Positions 24,568 to 32,714 of a DNA stretch of 34,381 bases are shown here, one piece after another. A program made the translations under genes and the position numbers. The notes under the pieces were generated by a model, which had not been told where the DNA came from, did no database searches, and was given only the letters and a program-made list of their open reading frames with translations. This DNA is from an uncultured Clostridia bacterium. Lineage in GTDB: Bacteria > Bacillota > Clostridia > Oscillospirales > CAG-272. Position 1 is the first letter of the stretch. Each line of letters starts with the position of its first letter. The stretch spans positions 1-34,381 of the forward strand of contig CAJGCD010000008.1 of NCBI GenBank assembly GCA_904501715.1, given 5' to 3'.

Positions 24568-25239
24568 TCAGTTCTTTTTTATGACGGGAAGCTTGCTGAC
24601 CGCAATTGCCGCCACCGCTGTAATTACTATTTCTGGAATCATATAGAGTCCGTTATAGAATATAGAATATACCAACGCTAATCCCTTACCGCTGAAGCTG
24701 TCCAGTATCCATCCGCCGATAGCGTAGAAGTTATCCTGAGTAAAGAACCATTCAGCCCACGCTCCGTAGAATATATATCCCGAGATTATATGGGCAATAT
24801 ATCTCAGTGAGAGCGCAAGCACCGCACCTAAGGTCAGAGCAACAGTCTTATTTTTTATCTTGTTTCTGAAGATACCTCCGAAGCCCAACAACGTGTATGC
24901 CACAAGATAGTCTATGATAAGTATAGCCACTGCCGCTCCATAGCCCATAAAATCGTCACTGTTGGGCATAAAAAGAGCCATTATAGTGGAGCCCTTTCCA
25001 AGATAAAGGTCCATAACTATCTGTATAGCCGAATATACTCCCGCGGTAAAGAAGCCCCATTTCATACCGTACATATACGCTATGATAACTATGGGAAGCA
25101 TACTGGCTATGGTAAATCCTCCGCCAAAGGGCAGATTCAGGAATGGAATGATTGCGCACACCATAGCCAAAATGGTAGCGAGAGCTATCATAACGGCAGA
25201 GGTAGTCAATCTCTGTGTGTTAAATTTTGTCTGACTCAT
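24568..25239 (-). CDS. thiT: Thiamine ECF transporter substrate-binding protein ThiT
   Basis: ThiT is the membrane S-component that binds thiamine and works with the shared ECF energising module (EcfA/A'/T, not in the window). The 223-residue protein has about six membrane helices. Family segments seen are RLTTSAVMIALATIL, FGGGFTIASMLPIVIIAYMYGMKWG and SLRYIAHIISGYIFYGAWAEWF, the last forming part of the thiamine site. It is somewhat longer than the roughly 180-residue Lactococcus protein; the extra residues fall around the middle (TIMALFMPNSDDFMGYG) and at the end. GGAGG lies 8 nt before the ATG. An upstream TPP riboswitch with a terminator controls it, which confirms the substrate. Confidence 0.95.
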   Translation of the reverse strand: MSQTKFNTQRLTTSAVMIALATILAMVCAIIPFLNLPFGGGFTIASMLPIVIIAYMYGMKWGFFTAGVYSAIQIVMDLYLGKGSTIMALFMPNSDDFMGYGAAVAILIIDYLVAYTLLGFGGIFRNKIKNKTVALTLGAVLALSLRYIAHIISGYIFYGAWAEWFFTQDNFYAIGGWILDSFSGKGLALVYSIFYNGLYMIPEIVITAVAAIAVSKLPVIKKN

Positions 25240-25264
25240 ACATCAAACCTCCGAAAATAAATTT

Positions 25265-25292
25265 AAAAACCGCACGGAAATCTCCGTGCGGT
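25265..25292 (-). terminator. Regulated terminator of the thiT TPP riboswitch
   Basis: On the minus strand ACCGCACGGA pairs perfectly with TCCGTGCGGT (25283-25292 with 25269-25278), followed by TTTTT. It lies between the TPP aptamer and the thiT ribosome site, so the riboswitch is of the transcription-termination type. Confidence 0.92.
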
Positions 25293-25329
25293 AAATTCTT
25301 CATCTTCGGTGTCTCGAGCCACCAAAATT

Positions 25330-25418
25330 GAAATCATCTCCCTACGCCGGCATTATCCGTATCAGGTTAAAGGGTTCGGCTCTCGCCATCTCAGCCATAA
25401 TGGGCACCCCCGACTTCT
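25330..25418 (-). promoter_or_regulatory. TPP riboswitch (THI element) controlling thiT
   Basis: On the minus strand the conserved TPP aptamer cores appear in order: GGGGGTGCCC, GGCTGAGATGG, ACCCTTTAACCTGAT, CGGATAATGCCGGCGTAGGGA. A closing P1 helix can be drawn between GAAGTC (25418-25413) and GATTTC (25335-25330). Thiamine pyrophosphate binding should stabilise P1 and favour the downstream terminator, shutting off thiT when thiamine is plentiful. Confidence 0.97.
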
Positions 25419-25437
25419 ATGCGGTTTTTATGAGTGG

Positions 25438-25466
25438 ATTATACCACAAAAAATCACCTTTGTCAA
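25438..25466 (-). promoter_or_regulatory. SigA promoter of the TPP riboswitch-thiT transcript
   Basis: On the minus strand TTGACA (25466-25461), a 17-nt spacer and TATAAT (25443-25438) are present with a TGG extended -10. The RNA would start near 25431, about 13 nt before P1 of the aptamer. Confidence 0.93.
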
Positions 25467-25481
25467 TAGTATAAAAAAATA

Positions 25482-26393
25482 TTATTCCTCCGGCTTATAC
25501 AGCTTCACGCTGAAATCGTCTATCCAGTCCTTATCAAGGAAGCATTGCTCTCCGTAGGCAAAGGAATTTAACCTTATGTCATATTTAAAGGTTACGTCGC
25601 CTATTTCACCAAATATAGTTATCTCATAAACCTCGGGAAGCCGCTGGCGGCTTTTGCTGAAAACCGTGTAGGATATGCCATTGCGTTCAAATTCGTACAC
25701 TCCGCAACGATAATAATCCTTATCATAATGAGTAACTTCTTCTGTTATACCCGGCTCTTTGTATCGCTTGTCAGGCATATTACTAAGTTCACTTTTCAGA
25801 TAATACGCAGCAAAAGAACCGACTCTCATTTCACAAGAAGAATAATTAGAATCCTGCGGGGTATACCTGTAAATTATGTCCGAACTCCGCCAAGAAAGCT
25901 CATTAGCCTCCATTATTGATGGAAGTACAGGCTCGTAAATCCTTTCAAAATCACAAATCTCTATTTGCCCTTCTGGGTTCACATACTCGGAAAGTTCTAA
26001 CCAATTAAGTTGCCTTTCGCTTAATCCCGTACCTACAACCAAGTCAATAAGTTCATCAAGGGAATTAAATTCAAGATGAAATATCCCTATTACCGTCATC
26101 GGTTCAACAGAATTAGAAACCGAATTAACGTCATTATTATTTTCTTTGACGGTCAAATAGCTTTTTCCGTTAGTTCTCGTTATAGTATAGAGCTCATTAT
26201 CAAAAATGACCTTATCAGGCAAATTTTGAAAGGTAAAATCCTCAATATTCAGTAGATTTTCTTCAACGGTGGGTGGGGGCTGTGTAGTCACTGTGGTTTG
26301 TTCGCCCGTAGTTTGTTCTGCCGTATCGTTACACCCCGTAAAGGAAACTAATAGCATTGTTAAACATAAAATAGCAGATAATAGTTTTTTCAT
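25482..26393 (-). CDS. Lipoprotein of unknown function
   Basis: This 303-residue protein has a lipoprotein signal (MKKLLSAILCLTMLLVSFTGC, Cys21). A T/Q/P-rich linker (about 22-45) leads to an extracellular domain of about 255 residues with aromatic-rich strands (YYRCGVYEFERNGISYTVF, VYEITIFGEIGDVTFKYDIRL). I recognise no known domain. The start at 26393 follows AGGA by 7 nt; an in-frame GTG lies two codons upstream. It is 19 nt after the other lipoprotein gene, so the two are co-transcribed. The gene is AT-richer than its neighbours, with many AAT, TTA and AAA codons, hinting at recent acquisition. Its last eight codons (KLYKPEE and stop) recur in a fragment 2 kb away. Confidence 0.85.
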   Translation of the reverse strand: MKKLLSAILCLTMLLVSFTGCNDTAEQTTGEQTTVTTQPPPTVEENLLNIEDFTFQNLPDKVIFDNELYTITRTNGKSYLTVKENNNDVNSVSNSVEPMTVIGIFHLEFNSLDELIDLVVGTGLSERQLNWLELSEYVNPEGQIEICDFERIYEPVLPSIMEANELSWRSSDIIYRYTPQDSNYSSCEMRVGSFAAYYLKSELSNMPDKRYKEPGITEEVTHYDKDYYRCGVYEFERNGISYTVFSKSRQRLPEVYEITIFGEIGDVTFKYDIRLNSFAYGEQCFLDKDWIDDFSVKLYKPEE

Positions 26394-26412
26394 AGACACA
26401 TCCTAACTTGCT

Positions 26413-27438
26413 TTAACCCTCAAGAATTGCTTTTATCCTCTCCGCCTCCAAAATTTCAAACATGCTGTATCTTCCCGAAAATCTCAAATAATCATCCCGT
26501 AAGGAAATAGTATCATCAAGTGCCACCACGTAGCGTTCACCCAACTTTACAAAGTACTTAGGTAAATATATCATTACTGTTTTTTCACTGCGCTCACCCT
26601 TGATAAGCTCAACCTCGCATTCATACAGCCCATGGTAAAATGGCATATTCTGATCGTTCATTTGTTTGAGAATATATATACAAGCTACATATGGCGATTC
26701 ATTCAAAACAACATCAGGGTCACAAGAAAAAATAATATCTTCGGAATAATCTACAGAACACGTGTTTTTGCTCGTGAGTGCTGATATTCCCTCTATAAGC
26801 CTCCCGCTTTGAGCTGCAATTTTCAGTTCGTTGGTAGCTATAAAATCTATCAGCTTCTCGTCCTCATATACCGTGCAGTTGTTTATGTCAATATTTCCGC
26901 CTTTATCAATGGGTATTATACTCGTATCGGCAAAATCAAGTATATCTTCCTGAACACACTCCTCAGCATATCGTCTCAGCAGCAAAAGATAGTCACTGCC
27001 GACTTGGTAATCTCTTAACTGCTCCATGGTACTCCCATTGTATTTTTGAGGAACATAAATAATTTCTTTTGTGAGACTGCCGTTTAAAATTTCCTTTACC
27101 TCAAATTTGTAAAAGAAGTAGTTTGGAAGATTCTTTGTTGCCACAAATGTAGCCTTAACCACGTCGGTCACGTCAGTTAAGGTTTCCTCAAAAGAGGAAT
27201 AATTCCACTGAGAAAGCTGCTGTATGCCTGTTTCTGCGTTAGAAACATCATGGTGAGAAGATACCTCTTGAGCGCTTTCAATGTATTCATAATACTCATC
27301 TAACGTATCTATTGGCTTTAAAGGGACTTCAGTTTGATTTACAGGCAGTGTAGTTTTCACATGGTTTGGACTCTGACCGCATCCCGCGGTCGGAGTCATA
27401 ATTATTAAGGTTAAAACAAAGCAAATTATACGTTTCAT
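26413..27438 (-). CDS. Lipoprotein with two related internal domains, function unknown
   Basis: This is a 341-residue secreted lipoprotein (MKRIICFVLTLIIMTPTAGC, Cys20). After a linker there are two similar modules. The first is at about 85-160: DVVKATFVATK, FYKFEVKEILNGSLTKEIIYVPQKY, VGSDYLLLL. The second is at about 245-320: YVACIYILKQ, FYHGLYECEVELIKGERSEKTVMIYLPKYF, LGERYVVAL. The shared pattern of an entry strand, a central 'E-V-x-L-x-G' turn, 'I-Y-x-P-x-K' and a closing 'G-x-x-Y-x-x-x-L' suggests a duplicated small beta domain, perhaps OB-like. AGGAGG lies 8 nt before the ATG at 27438. AT-rich codons match the neighbouring lipoprotein. No enzymatic motif is visible, so no function is proposed. 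Confidence 0.85.
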   Translation of the reverse strand: MKRIICFVLTLIIMTPTAGCGQSPNHVKTTLPVNQTEVPLKPIDTLDEYYEYIESAQEVSSHHDVSNAETGIQQLSQWNYSSFEETLTDVTDVVKATFVATKNLPNYFFYKFEVKEILNGSLTKEIIYVPQKYNGSTMEQLRDYQVGSDYLLLLRRYAEECVQEDILDFADTSIIPIDKGGNIDINNCTVYEDEKLIDFIATNELKIAAQSGRLIEGISALTSKNTCSVDYSEDIIFSCDPDVVLNESPYVACIYILKQMNDQNMPFYHGLYECEVELIKGERSEKTVMIYLPKYFVKLGERYVVALDDTISLRDDYLRFSGRYSMFEILEAERIKAILEG

Positions 27439-27473
27439 GGGAGTCACCTCCTATCGCGTAAACTTAAATATTA

Positions 27474-27637
27474 TTACTCCTCCGGCTTATACAGCTTCAA
27501 CATCCCCCGTAGAATCCAGTATTGATTGCATTATACTGTATCGGAACTTCTTCAGGGGAAGATGCCGATTCAAGCTCCTTATACATTTGAGTTGCCGCAT
27601 TCTTGATATAGTATATGCCGTCGGGTATGACCCTTAC
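27474..27637 (-). pseudogene. Decayed 3' end of a lipoprotein paralogue
   Basis: On the minus strand this segment ends in codons for LKLYKPEE and TAA. Its final bases (27478-27499) are identical over 22 nt to the end of the lipoprotein gene at 25486-25507, and the flanking AATATTATT is shared too. Upstream the frame is broken: the readable part (IPDGIYYIKNAATQMYKELESASSPEE) runs in a different frame into TGA. The rest of the gene is gone, replaced upstream by the attenuator-like hairpin. The likely origin is duplication or recombination within this lipoprotein group followed by deletion. Confidence 0.45.
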
Positions 27638-27710
27638 AAAAAACGCACAGACGTAGCCCTTGTGTGCTTTGTCTGTGCGTTTTGTTCTATTCTCAAATCC
27701 ACAGACAAAA
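27638..27710 (-). promoter_or_regulatory. Attenuator-like terminator with competing hairpin
   Basis: On the minus strand AAAACGCACAGAC and GTCTGTGCGTTTT form a 13-bp stem (27671-27683 with 27640-27652) ending in a T-run, a good terminator 86 nt after the prsA stop. Upstream, TTTGTCTGTG (27709-27700) is exactly complementary to CACAGACAAA (27677-27668), which overlaps the first terminator arm. The two helices exclude each other, as in transcription attenuators. Confidence 0.6.
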
Positions 27711-27744
27711 CTGCCATGGGACCTATTAATCAACTTACAGTTAT

Positions 27745-27773
27745 ATTATACCATACAATCAAATATTTGTCAA
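27745..27773 (-). promoter_or_regulatory. SigA promoter overlapping the prsA stop codon
   Basis: On the minus strand TTGACA (27773-27768) includes the TGA stop of the foldase gene. A 17-nt spacer and TATAAT (27750-27745) follow, with a TGG extended -10. The transcript would begin near 27738, run through the attenuator-like hairpin and lead to the two lipoprotein genes. Confidence 0.88.
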
Positions 27774-29086
27774 TAATAATAATTTATACCCGCTCTCTTT
27801 ATGTCTGCCGTAGCAAGTACCTTTTCATCTACTACTATTTTAGACTTATAGGGCTCAAGATATTCCGCAAGCAGCTCCGATATAAGGTCGTTGATAAACA
27901 CGTACGTGCCCGTGGTAGGGCTTATGAACAGGTCCTCGTATTCGCTGTCGGTATAAGCCGCGGGCTCTGTTTCATAGCGCATCACTATATGTATTCCGTA
28001 ATCGCTCTTTATCATCCTTACGTCGCCTACCGCCATCTGGAAGAGCGCCTTTATGACCTCGGGGGATTCGTAATTTGTGTCCTCGGTAACGTAATATCCG
28101 TTGGGGAAATCATTAATTCCCGTATCCTCGCTGTATTTGGTTACAAGAGCGTCAAAGCCTATGGCGTCGCCCTTTTGGGTCAGGTCGAATATGTCGTTTG
28201 CCTCGTCGGTAAGGACCTCCATTTCAGTGTCGTTGTAGGGTCTGGTAACCGCGTTGCCCTTTTCGTCGGTAACGGGCTTTCTGGTGGCTCCCTCCAGCTT
28301 ATAGGCTATCCTTTCCTTTCCGTCCTCATCGGTATATACGTATATCCTATCTCCGTTAGCGTCGGTAGCATAGCTTCCGTCAGCATTTTTCTTTGCTGTC
28401 TTTTCCGTGTCATAGGATATATGCGTAGCATCTCTGTAATATACGATATCTCCGTTGTCGTCCACCTCGTAAACGTATTCGTAGGAATAGAGGAATATCT
28501 GCTTGAAGCGCGCGTAGTTTTCAAGATAGTATTCCTCGATAAGATTAGCGCCTATCTTTTTTCCGTTAACGCCGAAAAGACTTTCTTCAAGATAATCTAT
28601 CTTTGCCTCCACTATATATGCCTCACGAAGCATCTCGTAGTTTACTCCGTATTCTCCGATTATGGCATTAAATGCCGTCTTTGAACCGTCGGCTTCCTTA
28701 AGAACAAGCTCCTCCATCTCGGCATCTATCTCCTGTATATACGAATCGGGAAGCTTGAGTCCCCTTTCCTCAAACAGGGCTACCGCTGCAAGATAGGTCT
28801 TTGATGCCTCAAGCACCACCTTTGTATAATGGTCATTATAGGTAGTCCAGGTATCGGCATCCATCCAGGTATCCCAAAACTCACTGCCCGTAGCGCTGTT
28901 TCCAAAATAAGCGGTAGTGCAAAGCATCCCCTTCATTCTCGAAAGATACAGCCAGAACAGGTTTACCGACATTTCGCTTCCGTCAAGCTTCATCAGCGTC
29001 TTGCCCTTAGCCGCGCATCCCGCAAATCCTACCGCCAGAAGCGCCAACACAAGAATTACTGCAATTAATCTTTTTACCGATTTCAT
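27770..29086 (-). CDS. PrsA/SurA-like foldase lipoprotein
   Basis: This 438-residue lipoprotein (signal ending LLAVGFAGC, Cys24) is probably on the outer face of the membrane, helping exported proteins to fold. A helical SurA/PrsA-type N-terminal part (about 30-200) includes SYIQEIDAEMEELVLKEADG and NLIEEYYLENYARFKQIFL. A parvulin-like core at about 300-368 has FDALVTKYSEDTG, PNGYYV and VGDVRMIKSDYGIHIVMRYE. Between them sits an insertion of about 65 residues (220-285) rich in D, G and K, with repeated YxDxxGxxxxY-like strands. Parvulins in Clostridia often lie directly after mfd, as here (27-nt gap). AAGGA lies before the ATG. Prolyl isomerase activity is not certain because the core is degenerate. 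Confidence 0.87.
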   Translation of the reverse strand: MKSVKRLIAVILVLALLAVGFAGCAAKGKTLMKLDGSEMSVNLFWLYLSRMKGMLCTTAYFGNSATGSEFWDTWMDADTWTTYNDHYTKVVLEASKTYLAAVALFEERGLKLPDSYIQEIDAEMEELVLKEADGSKTAFNAIIGEYGVNYEMLREAYIVEAKIDYLEESLFGVNGKKIGANLIEEYYLENYARFKQIFLYSYEYVYEVDDNGDIVYYRDATHISYDTEKTAKKNADGSYATDANGDRIYVYTDEDGKERIAYKLEGATRKPVTDEKGNAVTRPYNDTEMEVLTDEANDIFDLTQKGDAIGFDALVTKYSEDTGINDFPNGYYVTEDTNYESPEVIKALFQMAVGDVRMIKSDYGIHIVMRYETEPAAYTDSEYEDLFISPTTGTYVFINDLISELLAEYLEPYKSKIVVDEKVLATADIKRAGINYYY

Positions 29087-29113
29087 TTTCGGTTCCTTCC
29101 TTTTTTACAACAG

Positions 29114-32100
29114 TTATATATATTGAGTCAATAAAACGGCGTATTTCTCAAAAAGAGTGAGCATCATATCGGGTACGTTATCCCCTCTCTGCTTTTTAAG
29201 CACGACGCTTGGAGGCTCGGACATTATCACCTTTATACGTCCCTTGTATTTGGGGTCATCGGACAGCTCCGACCAGACCTCAAAATCAAAGGCGGAGGGT
29301 AATATCCTTATCTCGCTCTGCTCCTCGACTATATTGAGTATGCCGCATTTCATAGCCGCGGCACGTACCAGCGCTATGGTCAAAAGGTCCATAGTCGCCT
29401 TGGGGATATCCCCGTATCTGTCGATAAGCTCGTCGATTATATCGTCCTTATCCTCTCGGGTCTCAAGCATAGCTATACGCTTGTAAAGCCCCATTCTCTG
29501 CGCCGAATACGGCACGTATTTTTCGGGTATGAACGCATCGCACCTGAGCGTGACCGTGCACTCCTTCTTCTCGGGTATCTTCTCGCCCTTCTCCTCAAGA
29601 ACTGCCTCGTTGAGCAGCTTGATATAAAGCTCGTAGCCCACAGCGTCAAGATGTCCGTGCTGCTCCGCGCCCAGAAGATTTCCCGCTCCTCTTATCTCAA
29701 GGTCGCGGATGGCTATCTTAAAGCCCGCTCCAAACTCGGCGTAATCTCTTATAGCCTCAAGGCGCTTTGTAGCTATCTCGTTTACCGTTCTGTCCTTGGG
29801 ATAGGTAAAATAAGCGTACGCTCTTCTTGAGGAGCGTCCCACACGACCTCTTATCTGGTGCAGCTGGGAAAGTCCGAGCCGCTGGGCGTTTTCAACTATA
29901 AGCGTGTTGGCGTTGGGAATGTCCACACCCGTTTCTATAATGGTAGTGCAAACGAGAATATCTATCTCACCCGAGAGCATTTCGCTCCATATATCCTCAA
30001 GCTCTTCCTTATCCATCCGTCCGTGCGCAACAGTGATACGCGCCTCGGGAATAGCCTTGGCTATCTTTGCCGCACAACTGTCTATGCTCTCCACGAAATT
30101 GTAAAGATAGAACACCTGACCGCCTCTGCGAAGCTCACGGCGTATAGCCTCTATGAGTATAAGCTCGTCGTGCTCAAGAACGTAGGTCTGAACGGGAAGC
30201 CTGTCACCCGGCGCCTCGTCAAGAACAGATATATCGCGAATTCCACCCATTGCCATATTCAGCGTTCTGGGTATAGGCGTTGCGGTAAGCGTGAGAACGT
30301 CAATATTTCCCGCCATCTGCTTGAGCTTTTCTTTTTGCGTGACTCCAAAGCGCTGCTCCTCGTCAACTATCAAAAGTCCTAAATCCTTGAACTCTATATC
30401 CTTGCCTATAAGTCTGTGAGTACCCACTATAACGTCGGTGTCACCTCTTTTAAGCTTACGGAGCGAGAGTGCCTGCTGCTTAGGGGTACGGAAACGGGAT
30501 ATCATATCGACGTTTACAGAGAATGCTCTCATTCGGCTCACCAAGGTCTGATAGTGCTGAAGGGCGAGAATAGTGGTGGGAACGAGTATTGCCACCTGCT
30601 TTCCACCAAGCACCGCCTTATAAGCGGCTCTCATAGCCACCTCGGTCTTGCCGAAGCCCACGTCACCGCAAAGAAGTCGGTCCATGGGCACGGGCTTCAT
30701 CATATCTTCCTTGATATCCTCAATAGCCGCAAGCTGGCCCTCGGTCTCATCGTATTCAAAAGCAGCCTCAAAATCCGCTTGAAGCTCGTCGTCCTCGGGG
30801 AAAGCAAAGCCCGGTCGGCGCTCTCGCTCTGCATACAGCTTTATGAGGTCCTTCGCAATATCCTTAACGGCTGCCTTAGCACGGGATTTTGCCCTGCCCC
30901 ACTCACCGCCGCCAAAGCGCGACAGCTTAACAAGTCCGTCATCCGAATGTGCGCCTATATATTTGGACACCATATCCAGCTTATCTACGGGCAAAAACAG
31001 TCTGTCGCTTCCCGCATAGCGGATATTTATATAATCACGGCTGACGCCGTCAACCTTAAGATTTTCAATTCCCATATACTGACCGATACCGTGTATCTCG
31101 TGTACCACGAAATCTCCAACCTCAAGGTCGTTATAGGAAAGAATGGTTTCTGTTCCGCTTCTTTTCTTTTTTCTCTTTTTAAGCTTTGAGGAGGCTGTAT
31201 AAGCACCCTCTCTGTTCTCGGGCACAGTAGACAGCACGGCAACGCGCGGCGTGGTCATCTCATAGCCCTTGACTATATATCTCCAGCCTACGAGTACAAC
31301 GCTCTTAGGCAGAGTTTCAAACGTGAATTCTCCGCTGTCGGTCTCACTGACCGCGGATATGCCCTTGCCGTTCAGAAGCGAGCAAAGATTTTTTGCCGCC
31401 GCCTCGTTTTCCGCAAGGACGTAAAGGCGGTATCCGCCGCGCTTATAGCTCTCAATATCCTCACAAAGAAGCTCAAGGTTCTCGCTGTACGATACCATAT
31501 GCTTAGTTCTGAAGGTGAACATAGCACCAAGCTTTTTGCCCGACATTCCCTGACCGAGAGAGTCAAAATGAACTACTGCCGCGCTATCAAGGAAAAGCTC
31601 GAACAGCTCCTCGCTCTTTGTGTAATCGGTATATTTCGGCGCGATCGTGCCTCCCTCAAGAAGCTCCTCTACCGTCTGATTTATATGCCACTGGGCTGCC
31701 TTTATGCGCTCGTATACAGCGGTGGTATTACGCATAAATACGGTGTTCTGCTTGCTGAAATAATCCAGCAGACACACCCGCTCGGGATAGACGAGAGTGA
31801 GATACTTGTCAAGGAAATTAAGCTCGCAACCGCCGTCAACTGCGGCTATCTCGCTTGCCATCTCCGCTTTGGCTCTCTCATCCTTGGATTTTGACTGCCA
31901 GGAGCTTATGGCGCCCTTGAGCTCTTCTCTGCCGTCCTTACCGAGTAAAAGCTCGCGGGCGGGTGAAAACTCAACCTTGTCAAGCGTCACGGTCATTCTC
32001 TGTGTCTCGGGATCGAATATCTCCATTCGGTCTATCTCGTCGCCGAAGAGCTCTATTCTGAAGGGAGCGGTCTCAACGCTCACGTTTCCGTCTATATCCG

Positions 32101-32692
32101 TATAAGTCGCCACCGCGGGATATATGTCAAAAATTCCTCCGCGAAGGGCGAACTGCCCGGGAGCATCCACCAGCTCTACTCTTACGTACCCCGCTACCGT
32201 AAGCCTTTCCGCAAGCTCCGCGGGCTCGATAGCGGTCTTTCCGTATTCGATAACCTGATTTGCCGCTATAAGCCGCTCAGGCGGGATTGTATATCCAAGC
32301 GCCGCATCGGGTGTGGTCACAACCGCATCATACTGCCCGTAAAGCAGCCCCGAAAGCACCTTAAGCCTCTCATGCTCGTACTCATGGGAGGCTGTAATAT
32401 TATAAAAGGTCAGGTCCCTGCCTGTGAAAAATCCTACCTTGAAGCCCTGCTTTTTGAGAAAAGAACGAAGTCTTACACACTCCTTTTCGTCCGAGCAGAT
32501 AAGAAGCGCGGCTCGCTTGTCTTTTTTTCTCAGGTCGGACAGTAACGAGGCATATACCGCGTCGGTAGCACCCTCGCAAAGCCCCGAGACCAGCGTAGGC
32601 ATTGGCGTGCGGGCATTCTTTGCATTCACTATCGCCGCAAGCAGCTGCGAATACTCCTTGTCACTCCGCACAAAATCGGTTACTGTACTCAT
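29114..32692 (-). CDS. mfd: Transcription-repair coupling factor Mfd
   Basis: Mfd removes RNA polymerase stalled at DNA damage and recruits UvrAB. The 1192-residue protein has the complete layout. It starts with a UvrB-like N-terminal region, with GGIFDIYPA at about 225. The RNA-polymerase-interacting domain follows (YNDLEVGDFVVHEIHGIGQYMG, about 510-575). The RecG-like translocase has Walker A GDVGFGKTE at about 676-684, DEEQ at about 777-780 and TATPIPRTL. IRGRVGRSSRRAYAYF (motif VI) and the C-terminal TRCF domain close the protein. I chose the ATG at 32692, where MSTVTDFV begins. The reading frame extends 54 codons further, but that part overlaps pth and has no family similarity. The start is 22 nt after the pth stop. 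Confidence 0.97.
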   Translation of the reverse strand: MSTVTDFVRSDKEYSQLLAAIVNAKNARTPMPTLVSGLCEGATDAVYASLLSDLRKKDKRAALLICSDEKECVRLRSFLKKQGFKVGFFTGRDLTFYNITASHEYEHERLKVLSGLLYGQYDAVVTTPDAALGYTIPPERLIAANQVIEYGKTAIEPAELAERLTVAGYVRVELVDAPGQFALRGGIFDIYPAVATYTDIDGNVSVETAPFRIELFGDEIDRMEIFDPETQRMTVTLDKVEFSPARELLLGKDGREELKGAISSWQSKSKDERAKAEMASEIAAVDGGCELNFLDKYLTLVYPERVCLLDYFSKQNTVFMRNTTAVYERIKAAQWHINQTVEELLEGGTIAPKYTDYTKSEELFELFLDSAAVVHFDSLGQGMSGKKLGAMFTFRTKHMVSYSENLELLCEDIESYKRGGYRLYVLAENEAAAKNLCSLLNGKGISAVSETDSGEFTFETLPKSVVLVGWRYIVKGYEMTTPRVAVLSTVPENREGAYTASSKLKKRKKKRSGTETILSYNDLEVGDFVVHEIHGIGQYMGIENLKVDGVSRDYINIRYAGSDRLFLPVDKLDMVSKYIGAHSDDGLVKLSRFGGGEWGRAKSRAKAAVKDIAKDLIKLYAERERRPGFAFPEDDELQADFEAAFEYDETEGQLAAIEDIKEDMMKPVPMDRLLCGDVGFGKTEVAMRAAYKAVLGGKQVAILVPTTILALQHYQTLVSRMRAFSVNVDMISRFRTPKQQALSLRKLKRGDTDVIVGTHRLIGKDIEFKDLGLLIVDEEQRFGVTQKEKLKQMAGNIDVLTLTATPIPRTLNMAMGGIRDISVLDEAPGDRLPVQTYVLEHDELILIEAIRRELRRGGQVFYLYNFVESIDSCAAKIAKAIPEARITVAHGRMDKEELEDIWSEMLSGEIDILVCTTIIETGVDIPNANTLIVENAQRLGLSQLHQIRGRVGRSSRRAYAYFTYPKDRTVNEIATKRLEAIRDYAEFGAGFKIAIRDLEIRGAGNLLGAEQHGHLDAVGYELYIKLLNEAVLEEKGEKIPEKKECTVTLRCDAFIPEKYVPYSAQRMGLYKRIAMLETREDKDDIIDELIDRYGDIPKATMDLLTIALVRAAAMKCGILNIVEEQSEIRILPSAFDFEVWSELSDDPKYKGRIKVIMSEPPSVVLKKQRGDNVPDMMLTLFEKYAVLLTQYI

Positions 32693-32714
32693 ATTCCTCT
32701 TTATCTTCTTAGTA

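Noticed and set aside
27497..27733. 78-codon minus-strand frame spanning the prsA terminator
   Set aside because: It runs through a 13-bp terminator hairpin, starts with TTG without a ribosome site and ends out of frame with the lipoprotein-like tail. I treat it as leader plus pseudogene.
27437..28684. 415-codon open frame on the plus strand
   Set aside because: It is antisense to the foldase gene and crosses the terminator and promoter region; composition is that of a mirror frame.
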